In this document: in pieces, positions 7,974 to 17,403 of the stretch
Layout of the letters: each line of letters begins with the position of its first letter
Position numbering within the stretch: position 1 is the stretch's first letter
Assembly: GCF_008704655.1 (NCBI RefSeq)
Contig: NZ_CP023688.1
Location: forward strand, 5,625,001-5,689,000
DNA from: Streptomyces rimosus
Lineage (GTDB): Bacteria; Actinomycetota; Actinomycetes; Streptomycetales; Streptomycetaceae
Direction: 5' to 3'
DNA: 64,000 bases
Notes under the pieces: model-generated
Seen by the model: the letters and a program-made list of their open reading frames with translations, nothing else
Told to the model about the DNA's origin: nothing
The model's database searches: none
Position numbers and translations under genes: made by a program

Positions 7974-8960
7974 ATGCGCTCCGGGACCGGCCGACACCGT
8001 CGCCCCCGTCAGGCTCCGGCCATCTTCGTCACGGCGGGAGCCGTCGGCGGCGCCCTCGCCATGCCCCTGCTCGCCACCGCCGACGCGCAGGCGGCCGACG
8101 CCGCCACCTGGGACCGGGTCGCACAGTGCGAGAGCGGCGGCGTGTGGAGCGCCAACTCCGGCAACGGGTTCTACGGCGGCCTGCAGTTGACCCAGGAGAT
8201 GTGGGACACGAACGGCGGCGCGGCGTACGCCTCGCGCCCCGACCTGGCCAGCCGCTCGCAGCAGATAGCCGTCGCCGAGTCGATCCTCGCCGCGCGGGGG
8301 CCGGACACCTGGCCGAGCTGCGCGGTGAACGCGGGGCTCAAGAAGGGCGGGGGCAAGCCGGACGTGGACCCGGGCACCACCCCGTCGCCGGAGCCCTCCT
8401 CCTCGACCCCCTCCTCCAAGCCCTCCCCTTCCACTCCGGCCGAGCCGTCGCCCTCCGGCTCCGGCGCGCCGTCCAGAACCCCCGAGCCCGGCGGCACGCG
8501 GACCCCGGAGCCGAAGCCGTCGCCGACCGACCCGTCCGGCAGCGGCGACGCGTCCCGTACGCCGGACCCGTCCGGTACGGGCCGTACGCAGGACCCGGCC
8601 ACTCCCGGCGGCGACAAGGCCACGGACCCCACCACGCCCCCGTCCCAGGGCGGCAAGCACCGCGGCAAGCCCAGCGAGGACGAGGGGCCCGCCACGGGCA
8701 CCGGAGGCGCGGGTGACGCGGGCCGACGGGACGGGGAGCACCCGTCGCGCGGCGGCGACGCGCACCGTACGGACCCGGCGTCGCCCGGCGACTACACCGT
8801 GCGGCCGGGTGACAACCTGTCAGCGATCGCCGAGGACCGCGGGGTCTCCGGGGGCTGGCCGGCGCTGTACAAAGCCAACAAAGGTGTCATCGGGGGCGAT
8901 CCGGACCTCATTCACCCTGGCCAGCGCCTTGATGTGACCGCCGAACCGAGCGGTTCATGA
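7974..8960 (+). CDS. rpfC: Resuscitation-promoting factor with LysM domain
   Basis: A secreted peptidoglycan-cleaving enzyme that helps dormant cells and spores resume growth. ATG 7974 follows GAAAGG; the longer in-frame reading from 7860 would cross the leader. Layout: signal peptide (residues ~1-40, ending DAQAADA); Rpf transglycosylase domain ([20 protein letters not shown] then FYGGLQLTQEMWDTNGG, with the catalytic Glu in CESGG); a ~150-residue Ser/Pro/Thr/Gly-rich linker; and a C-terminal LysM (DYTVRPGDNLSAIAEDRGVSG) that binds cell wall. The architecture and the position directly before rpfA match the S. coelicolor rpfC/rpfA pair, so the symbol is assigned by context. Confidence 0.88.
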   Translation: MRSGTGRHRRPRQAPAIFVTAGAVGGALAMPLLATADAQAADAATWDRVAQCESGGVWSANSGNGFYGGLQLTQEMWDTNGGAAYASRPDLASRSQQIAVAESILAARGPDTWPSCAVNAGLKKGGGKPDVDPGTTPSPEPSSSTPSSKPSPSTPAEPSPSGSGAPSRTPEPGGTRTPEPKPSPTDPSGSGDASRTPDPSGTGRTQDPATPGGDKATDPTTPPSQGGKHRGKPSEDEGPATGTGGAGDAGRRDGEHPSRGGDAHRTDPASPGDYTVRPGDNLSAIAEDRGVSGGWPALYKANKGVIGGDPDLIHPGQRLDVTAEPSGS

Positions 8961-9077
8961 GCAATTACCCGGTTTGGTGAAAGTGAGACATGGATCTCGT
9001 TCGGCAACCCGCCGTCCGCCCTGTCCGTTGTTTCCAAACCTGCGACGACCTGCGGAAATGTAATGATCCTGTGATGT

Positions 9078-9098
9078 CTGAGGGCCAACTGGCCTCAG
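9078..9098 (+). promoter_or_regulatory. Inverted repeat upstream of the rpfA riboswitch
   Basis: CTGAGG-G-CC-AACT-GG-CCTCAG is a near-perfect palindrome in the rpfC-rpfA interval. It has no U-run, so it may be an rpfC 3' hairpin or a protein-binding site near the rpfA promoter. Confidence 0.4.
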
Positions 9099-9164
9099 AT
9101 GTAGGGGTTTGAACCGGCGGGCCGTTCGTGTTTACCGTCTTCATCGCTCGCCAAAGCGGGCCCT

Positions 9165-10069
<905 letters not shown>

Positions 10070-10190
10070 GCCCGCTGAAACCTGACGGCCCCCGGGTGAC
10101 CGTGTCGCCCCGTACGTACGGCGGTATGTACGGAACGGCACGCGCCCGGGGCCGGGCCGCTCACACCGGGAATCCGCTCATCCCGTGAGA

Positions 10191-11769
<1,579 letters not shown>

Positions 11770-11792
11770 AAGGGCTGAATGGACTGATCCGC

Positions 11793-11812
11793 CCGGGGCC
11801 GCGCGGCCCCGG
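11793..11812 (+). terminator. GC hairpin after eno
   Basis: CCGGGGCC-GCGC-GGCCCCGG is a perfect 8-bp stem with a 4-nt loop, 55 nt after the eno stop. It is a likely transcript end without a U-tract. Confidence 0.6.
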
Positions 11813-11824
11813 CGGCAGTCAATG

Positions 11825-11871
11825 ACGTACGTCCCCGGCGGCGGTCCCGTACCGTTGCCGGGGACGTACGT
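11825..11871. promoter_or_regulatory. Perfect 15-bp inverted repeat between eno and the septum gene
   Basis: ACGTACGTCCCCGGC (11825-11839) and GCCGGGGACGTACGT (11857-11871) are exact inverted copies separated by 17 nt. It may be a second eno terminator or an operator for the downstream division gene; the sequence does not decide. Confidence 0.6.
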
Positions 11872-11916
11872 GCTCCGGGCCGCACCGGTCCGGGCCGCTC
11901 ACCCAGGGAGGGCGAC

Positions 11917-12366
11917 GTGTCCGCGGAACGGTTCTCCACCGCGACCCGGCTCAAGGCGCTCGGCGAGCAGGCCGCCGCCCGCGTCCAGCGCGCCCGCCCG
12001 CGCCGCCGCGGCCGCCTGACCGGCCGCGCGGCGCTGCTCGCCCTGGTCCTGTGCTCGCTGGTCGTCGCCCTCGCCTACCCCACCCGGCAGTACCTCTCGC
12101 AGCGCACCGAGATCGCCGACCAGCGCCGCCAGGCCGAGCGGGCCGGGCAGCGCGCCGACGAGCTGCGCGACGAGAAGGCCCGCTGGCAGGACCCCGAGTA
12201 CGTACGGCAGCAGGCCCGGCTGCACCTGCACTACGTCATGCCGGGGGAGACCGGCTACATCGTCCAGGACGGCTCCGGCGACGGGAAGCGGCGCACGGGC
12301 CAGGGCGCCGCGGAACGGCCCTGGTACGACAACATCTGGAACGGCCTCGACGCCGCCGACAAGTAG
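11917..12366 (+). CDS. divIC: Septum formation initiator, FtsB/DivIC family
   Basis: A 149-residue bitopic membrane protein. A basic N-terminus (RARPRRRGRL) precedes one membrane helix (ALLALVLCSLVVALAYP, residues ~40-56). A coiled coil follows (QYLSQRTEIADQRRQAERAG, DELRDEKARWQDPEYV), and then the family motif ARLHLHYVMPGETGYIV. FtsB/DivIC proteins act with FtsL and FtsQ in the divisome. GTG 11917 follows AGGGAGGG. In Streptomyces this gene sits between eno and DUF501, and its product contributes to sporulation septation. DUF501 and the phosphatase follow on the same strand and may be co-transcribed. Confidence 0.9.
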   Translation: MSAERFSTATRLKALGEQAAARVQRARPRRRGRLTGRAALLALVLCSLVVALAYPTRQYLSQRTEIADQRRQAERAGQRADELRDEKARWQDPEYVRQQARLHLHYVMPGETGYIVQDGSGDGKRRTGQGAAERPWYDNIWNGLDAADK

Positions 12367-12436
12367 CCTGGCCAAGGCACCTGAGCCGCCCCGGCCCCGC
12401 CCACCAGCCCGGCACCACCACACAACCGAAAGCATC

Positions 12437-12994
12437 ATGTCCGTGTCTGAACACCGCATGCCCCCGCCGCAGACCGAGCGCACCGAACCGACCGAGGCGG
12501 ACATCGCGGCCTTCAAGGAACAGCTCGGCCGCCCGCCGCGCGGCCTGCGCGCCATCGCGCACCGCTGCCCCTGCGGGCAGCCGGACGTCGTCGAAACGGC
12601 CCCGCGCCTGGAGGACGGCACCCCCTTCCCCACGCTCTACTACCTCACCTGCCCGCGCGCGGCCTCCGCGATCGGCACGCTGGAGGCCAACGGCGTGATG
12701 AAGGAGATGACCGAGCGGCTGGGCCGGGACCCGGAGCTGGCCGCGAAGTACCGGGCCGCCCACGAGGACTACATCCGGCGCCGCGACGAGATCGAGGAGC
12801 TCAAGGGCTTCCCCAGCGCGGGCGGCATGCCGGACCGGGTCAAGTGCCTGCACGTCCTGGTCGGCCACTCGCTGGCGGCGGGCCCCGGCGTCAACCCGCT
12901 CGGCGACGAGGCGCTGGCGATGCTGCCGCAGTGGTGGCGCAAGGGCCCGTGCGTGACCCCCTGCCCGGAGCCGGGCGAAGGAGAGGGCGAATGA
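12437..12994 (+). CDS. DUF501 family protein
   Basis: A 185-residue soluble protein of a conserved actinobacterial family with no established activity. Family features are visible: EQLGRPPRGLRAIAHRCPCG, TLYYLTCPRAASAIGTLEA, and the C-terminal half KCLHVLVGHSLAAGPGVNPL with DEALAML. Several cysteines (RCPCG, TCPR, VKCLH, CVTPC) could bind metal, which is inference. Its stop overlaps the start of the Ppx/GppA gene (ATGA), indicating translational coupling. Confidence 0.88.
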   Translation: MSVSEHRMPPPQTERTEPTEADIAAFKEQLGRPPRGLRAIAHRCPCGQPDVVETAPRLEDGTPFPTLYYLTCPRAASAIGTLEANGVMKEMTERLGRDPELAAKYRAAHEDYIRRRDEIEELKGFPSAGGMPDRVKCLHVLVGHSLAAGPGVNPLGDEALAMLPQWWRKGPCVTPCPEPGEGEGE

Positions 12995-13935
12995 AGCGCG
13001 TCGCCGCCATCGACTGCGGCACCAACTCCATCCGCCTGCTCGTCGCCGACCTCGACCCGGCGACCGGCGAGCTGAAGGACCTGGACCGCCGGATGACGAT
13101 CGTGCGCCTGGGCCAGGGCGTGGACCGTACGGGCCGGCTGGCCCCCGAGGCCCTGGAGCGGACCTTCGCGGCCTGCCGCGAGTACGCCGGGATCATCCGT
13201 GAGCTGGGTGCCGAGAAGCTCCGCTTCGTCGCCACCTCCGCCTCCCGCGACGCCGAGAACCGCGACGACTTCGTACGCGGTGTGGTGGACATCCTGGGTG
13301 TCGAGCCCGAGGTGATCACCGGCGACCAGGAGGCCGAGTTCTCCTTCACCGGGGCCACGAAGGAGCTGACCGGCCGCACCGACCTGGCGACGCCCTATCT
13401 GGTCGTCGACATCGGCGGCGGCTCCACCGAGTTCGTCCTCGGCTCGGACACCGTACGCGCCGCCCGCTCCGTGGACATCGGCTGCGTCCGGATGACCGAA
13501 CGCCACCTCGTACGGGACGGCAAGGTCCTCGCCGACCCGCCCGGCGAGGAGCAGATCGCCGCCATAAAGGCCGACATCGCCCGGGCCCTGGACCAGGCAG
13601 CGGAAACCGTCCCCCTCTCCGAGGCCCGCACCCTGGTCGGCCTGGCCGGCTCGGTGACCACCGTCGCCGCCATCGCCCTGGACCTGTCGGAGTACGACTC
13701 CGCCGCCATCCACCACTCCCGCATCCCCCTCACCCAGGTCCGCGAGATCACCCACCGCCTCCTCACCACCACCCACGAGGAGCGCGCCGAGATCCCGGCC
13801 ATCCACCCGGGCCGCGTGGACGTCATCGCCGCGGGCGCCCTCGTCCTCCTGTCGATCATGGAACGGACCGGCGCCGAGGAGGTCGTGGTCTCGGAGCACG
13901 ACATCCTGGACGGCATCGCCTGGAGCTGCGCGTAA
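12991..13935 (+). CDS. ppx: Ppx/GppA-family exopolyphosphatase
   Basis: A 314-residue enzyme of the actin-like ATPase superfamily that removes terminal phosphates from polyphosphate or converts pppGpp to ppGpp. Motifs: AIDCGTNSIRLLVAD (phosphate 1 loop), FVATSASRDAENRDDF, YLVVDIGGGSTEFVLG (phosphate 2 loop), GLAGSVTTVAAIAL, and a C-terminal VDVIAAGALVL with SEHDILDGIAW. It is the short single-domain form usual in actinobacteria. The start overlaps the DUF501 stop by ATGA. The fold does not separate Ppx from GppA activity. Confidence 0.92.
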   Translation: MKRVAAIDCGTNSIRLLVADLDPATGELKDLDRRMTIVRLGQGVDRTGRLAPEALERTFAACREYAGIIRELGAEKLRFVATSASRDAENRDDFVRGVVDILGVEPEVITGDQEAEFSFTGATKELTGRTDLATPYLVVDIGGGSTEFVLGSDTVRAARSVDIGCVRMTERHLVRDGKVLADPPGEEQIAAIKADIARALDQAAETVPLSEARTLVGLAGSVTTVAAIALDLSEYDSAAIHHSRIPLTQVREITHRLLTTTHEERAEIPAIHPGRVDVIAAGALVLLSIMERTGAEEVVVSEHDILDGIAWSCA

Positions 13936-13949
13936 GCCGTGCGGAACGA

Positions 13950-13976
13950 CCGCCCGGGCGCCTGGCGTCCGGGCGG
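13950..13976 (+). terminator. Hairpin after ppx
   Basis: CCGCCCGG and CCGGGCGG form a perfect 8-bp stem over an 11-nt loop, 15 nt after the stop. Confidence 0.5.
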
Positions 13977-14058
13977 CGCCGGAGCACCCTCCGGCCGCCC
14001 CGTCCAGGGCCCTCCAGGCCCCTTCGGAGCCGCTGAAGGCCCCCTTCCGCGAAAAACT

Positions 14059-14076
14059 TCGTGAAACTCTTCACAT
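14059..14076. promoter_or_regulatory. Rex-type redox operator upstream of ndh
   Basis: TCGTGAAACTCTTCACAT contains GTGAA-N4-TTCAC, the core of the Streptomyces Rex operator (TTGTGAANNNNTTCACAA). Rex senses NADH/NAD+ and represses respiratory genes, including ndh. The site lies ~307 bp before the ndh start, so a long leader or distal promoter is implied. The rest of 13936-14382 holds no gene. Confidence 0.72.
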
Positions 14077-14382
14077 GAAAAAACCGCCCACCGGGCGCAC
14101 AAACCGGGCACCAGGCCCTACTTCTGAGGCCGTAGGCCCCTGGCGCCGCAAAAATGTGCGGTTTCAGCGGTGTTAAAGAGATCCTTACGGGACGGCTGGT
14201 CCAGCCGTTCCCGAGGTCGCAATCCCTGATCAACAGGGGTGTCCAACGCTTCGGAGGGTACGGTGGTTCCCCCGTGGAGCTATGGCGTCGATCACGAAGG
14301 CGCGGAGTGTAGCAGACGCCCCCCGCAACCTTGTGAAGGGGCTCACGAGGGGTGCTCCGAGTGGGGGTGGATACTCGATTGC

Positions 14383-15786
14383 ATGAGCACCACGGAGCGT
14401 CCCAGGATCCTCGTTGTAGGCGGTGGGTACGTAGGTTTGTACGCGGCACGCCGCATCCTCAAGAAGATGCGGTACGGCGAGGCGACGGTCACGGTCGTCG
14501 ACCCGCGCTCGTACATGACGTACCAGCCCTTCCTCCCTGAAGCTGCGGCCGGCAGCATCTCTCCCCGCCACGTCGTGGTGCCGCTGCGACGCGTGCTCCC
14601 GAAGGCGGAGGTCCTCACCGGCCGCGTCACCACGATCGACCAGGACCGCAAGGTCGCCACGATCGCGCCGCTGGTCGGCGAGGCGTACGAGCTGCCCTTC
14701 GACTACCTGGTCATCGCGATGGGCGCGGTCTCCCGCACCTTCCCGATCCCCGGCCTCGCCGAGAACGGCATCGGCATGAAGGGCATCGAGGAGGCCATCG
14801 GCCTGCGCAACCACGTGCTGGAGCAGCTCGACAAGGCCGACTCCACGACCGACGAGGAGGTCCGCCGCAAGGCGCTGACCTTCGTCTTCGTCGGCGGCGG
14901 CTTCGCCGGTGCGGAGACCGTCGGCGAGGTCGAGGACATGGCCCGCGACGCCGCGAAGTACTACAAGAACGTCAAGCGCGAGGACATGCGCTTCATCTTG
15001 GTCGACGTCGCGGACAAGATCCTGCCCGAGGTCGGCCCGAAGCTCGGCGCCTACGGCAAGGAGCACCTGGAGAGCCGCGGGGTCGAGATCTACCTCGGCA
15101 CCAGCACCAAGTCCTGCGTCGACGGCCACGTGGTGCTGAGCAACGACCTGGAGGTCGACTCCAACACCATCGTGTGGACCGCCGGCGTCAAGCCGAACCC
15201 GGCGCTCTCGCGCTTCGGCCTGCCGCTGGGCCCGCGCGGTCACGTCGACACGCAGGCCACCCTCCAGGTGCAGGGCACCGACTACATCTGGGCCGCCGGC
15301 GACAACGCCCAGGTCCCGGACCTGGTCGGCCGCAAGGCCGGCAACGAGAACGCCTGGTGCCCGCCGAACGCCCAGCACGCGCTGCGCCAGGCCAAGGTCC
15401 TCGGCGACAACGTGATCTCCGGTATGCGGGGCTTCCCGCAGAAGGAGTACAGCCACGCCAACAAGGGCGCGGTCGCGGGCCTGGGTCTGCACAAGGGCGT
15501 CGCGATGATCGTCGTCGGCAAGACGAAGATCAAGCTGAAGGGCCGGCTGGCCTGGTACATGCACCGCGCGTACCACGGCATGGCGATGCCGACCTTCAAC
15601 CGCAAGATCCGCGTCTTCGCGGACTGGACCCTCGGCATGTTCCTCAAGCGCGAGATCACCTCGCTCGGCGCGATGGAGAACCCGCGCGAGGAGTTCTACG
15701 AGGCCGCCAAGCCGGCCCCGGCGCCCGCCGCCGCGGCCGACGACAAGGCGAAGGCCGACGACAAGGCGAAGGCCAAGGCTTCCTGA
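14383..15786 (+). CDS. ndh: Type II NADH dehydrogenase (NDH-2)
   Basis: A non-proton-pumping NADH:menaquinone oxidoreductase on the inner membrane face. The 467-residue protein has an N-terminal FAD dinucleotide fold (RILVVGGGYVGLYAARRIL), TYQPFLPEAAAGSISPRH near the flavin, a second nucleotide fold (FVFVGGGFAGAETVGEVEDM) for NADH, the FAD-binding IWAAGDNAQVPD block, and a C-terminal amphipathic region (DWTLGMFLKREITSLG) for membrane attachment. ATG 14383 places the FAD loop at residue ~9; the upstream in-frame extension is unrelated sequence. The C-terminus ends in two perfect ADDKAK repeats (15736-15771) plus AKAS. A Rex-like operator suggests control by redox state. Confidence 0.93.
   Translation: MSTTERPRILVVGGGYVGLYAARRILKKMRYGEATVTVVDPRSYMTYQPFLPEAAAGSISPRHVVVPLRRVLPKAEVLTGRVTTIDQDRKVATIAPLVGEAYELPFDYLVIAMGAVSRTFPIPGLAENGIGMKGIEEAIGLRNHVLEQLDKADSTTDEEVRRKALTFVFVGGGFAGAETVGEVEDMARDAAKYYKNVKREDMRFILVDVADKILPEVGPKLGAYGKEHLESRGVEIYLGTSTKSCVDGHVVLSNDLEVDSNTIVWTAGVKPNPALSRFGLPLGPRGHVDTQATLQVQGTDYIWAAGDNAQVPDLVGRKAGNENAWCPPNAQHALRQAKVLGDNVISGMRGFPQKEYSHANKGAVAGLGLHKGVAMIVVGKTKIKLKGRLAWYMHRAYHGMAMPTFNRKIRVFADWTLGMFLKREITSLGAMENPREEFYEAAKPAPAPAAAADDKAKADDKAKAKAS
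15736..15771 (+). repeat. In-frame 18-bp duplication at the ndh C-terminus
   Basis: GCCGACGACAAGGCGAAG occurs twice back to back and encodes ADDKAK-ADDKAK in the lysine-rich tail after the enzyme fold. A partial third unit (GCCAAG) follows. Confidence 0.85.
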
Positions 15787-15796
15787 CCTTCCCGTT

Positions 15797-15881
15797 GGGG
15801 TGACGCCGTCCGGCGCGCGTCACCCCGCACACCACCGCCGAAGGGGCGGCTGCCATCCGTGGTGCGGCCGCCCCTTCGGCG
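15797..15881 (+). terminator. Two consecutive terminator hairpins after ndh
   Basis: The first stem is GGGGTGACGC / GCGTCACCCC (15797-15806, 15817-15826). The second is a perfect 15-bp stem CGCCGAAGGGGCGGC / GCCGCCCCTTCGGCG (15836-15850, 15867-15881), followed by TATTCGTTG. Together they should end the ndh transcript before cfa. Confidence 0.75.
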
Positions 15882-16012
15882 TATTCGTTGTGGCGCCCCG
15901 CGGCCGTTTTGCTGTTCCCTTACGAACGAGCGGGACTACCAGGGCTCCCGAACGGCGTTTACGTGGTGGGTGAAACTTCTTCGCCCTTCCCGTCAACACG
16001 GAGGTGTGCGAC

Positions 16013-17323
16013 ATGGCCGACGCCGCTGGACGGCTCTCCCGGCTCGCCGAGGAGGTGCTGGGAGCCCCGCTCCCGGTCCGCATCCGCGCCTGGGACCGCA
16101 GCGAGTACGGCCCGCCGGGCGCCCCCGTCCTGGTCATACGCAACCGCCGTGCCCTGCGCCGCCTCCTGTTCAAGCCGGGCGAGTTGGGCCTTGCGCGCGC
16201 TTGGGTGGCCGGTGACATCGACGTAGAGGGCGATCTGTACGAGGCCCTGGACCTGTTGTCGGGGCTGATCTGGGAACGCGGTACGGCGGCCGAGAAGCCC
16301 CGGCGTGCCGCCGCCCTGCGCGCGCTGGCCAAGCCGGAGGTCCGTGCCGCCGCCCGCGAGCTGGTGACGCTGGCGGGCCTCCCCGTACCGCCCAAGCCGC
16401 CCGCCGAAGAGGCCCCCAAGAGCCACGGCCCGCTGCACACCCTGCGCCGGGACAAGGAAGCCATCAGCCACCACTACGACGTGGGCAACGACTTCTACGA
16501 GCTGGTGCTCGGCCCGTCGATGGTCTACTCGTGCGCGTACTGGGAGAGCCCGGACGCCACCCTGGAGGAGGCCCAGCGCGACAAGCTGGACCTGATCTGC
16601 CGCAAGCTGCGCCTGGAGGAGGGGCAGCGGCTGCTGGACGTGGGCTGCGGCTGGGGCTCGATGGCTCTGCACGCCGCCCGCGAGTACGGCGTGCGGGTCG
16701 TCGGCATCACCCTCTCCGAGGAGCAGGCCGCCTACGGACGCAAGCGCGTCGCCGAGGCCGGCCTCGCGGACCGTATCGAGATCCGCGTCCAGGACTACCG
16801 CGAGGTCCACGACGAGCCGTTCGACGCGATCTCCTCGATCGGCATGGCCGAGCACGTCGGCCGCGCCCGCTACGCCGAGTACGCCGCCGACCTGTACGCG
16901 CTGCTCAAGCCCGGCGGGCGGCTGCTCAACCACCAGATCGCCCGCCGCCCGCTGGCGGACGAGGACGCCTACCACGTGGACGAGTTCATCGACCGCTACG
17001 TCTTCCCGGACGGCGAGCTGGCCCCGGTCGGCCGCACCGTCGGGCAGCTGGAGGACGCCGGGTTCGAGGTGCGCGACGTGGAGGCGATCCGCGAGCACTA
17101 CGCGCTGACGCTGCGTGCCTGGGTGGCCAACCTGGAGGCGCGCTGGAAGGAAGCGGTACGCCTGACGACGCCGGGCCGGGCCCGGGTGTGGCGGCTGTAC
17201 ATGGCCGCCTCCGCGCTGTCCTTCGAGCGCAACAAGATAGGGGTCAACCAGGTCCTGGCCGTCCGCACCCCGGAGTCCGGCACCTCGGGGCTGCCGCTGC
17301 GCGCCCGTGAGTGGCGCGGCTGA
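16013..17323 (+). CDS. cfa: Cyclopropane-fatty-acyl-phospholipid synthase family methyltransferase
   Basis: A 436-residue SAM-dependent enzyme that adds a methylene to unsaturated acyl chains of membrane lipids, or a related methylation. The N-terminal ~140 residues are the family's lipid-binding region (LARAWVAGDIDVEGDLYEAL). The catalytic domain has ISHHYDVGNDFYELVLG, MVYSCAYW, the SAM loop LLDVGCGWGSMALHAA, VVGITLSEEQ, SIGMAEHVG and HYALTLRAWVANLE. ATG 16013 follows CGGAGG with good spacing; GTG 16004 is too close. The convergent ABC permease lies beyond a shared terminator. Paralogues can act on mycolic or branched lipids, so exact chemistry is uncertain. Confidence 0.9.
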   Translation: MADAAGRLSRLAEEVLGAPLPVRIRAWDRSEYGPPGAPVLVIRNRRALRRLLFKPGELGLARAWVAGDIDVEGDLYEALDLLSGLIWERGTAAEKPRRAAALRALAKPEVRAAARELVTLAGLPVPPKPPAEEAPKSHGPLHTLRRDKEAISHHYDVGNDFYELVLGPSMVYSCAYWESPDATLEEAQRDKLDLICRKLRLEEGQRLLDVGCGWGSMALHAAREYGVRVVGITLSEEQAAYGRKRVAEAGLADRIEIRVQDYREVHDEPFDAISSIGMAEHVGRARYAEYAADLYALLKPGGRLLNHQIARRPLADEDAYHVDEFIDRYVFPDGELAPVGRTVGQLEDAGFEVRDVEAIREHYALTLRAWVANLEARWKEAVRLTTPGRARVWRLYMAASALSFERNKIGVNQVLAVRTPESGTSGLPLRAREWRG

Positions 17324-17339
17324 AGGCAGGGAGCACACG

Positions 17340-17390
17340 GAAGGGCCCCGGGCCCGGGCCGCGCGCTGCGGTCCGGGCCCGGGGCCCTTC
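17340..17390. terminator. Bidirectional 18-bp hairpin between cfa and the ABC permease
   Basis: GAAGGGCCCCGGGCCCGG (17340-17357) pairs perfectly with CCGGGCCCGGGGCCCTTC (17373-17390) over a 15-nt loop. It lies between two convergent genes and should serve both. Confidence 0.8.
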
Positions 17391-17403
17391 GTACGGGTGC
17401 CGG

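Noticed and set aside
10104..10130. Palindrome CCGTACGTACGG after rpfA as a specific operator
   Set aside because: CGTAC-containing palindromes are frequent in this genome, and it sits inside a larger GC hairpin. There is nothing to tie it to a regulator.
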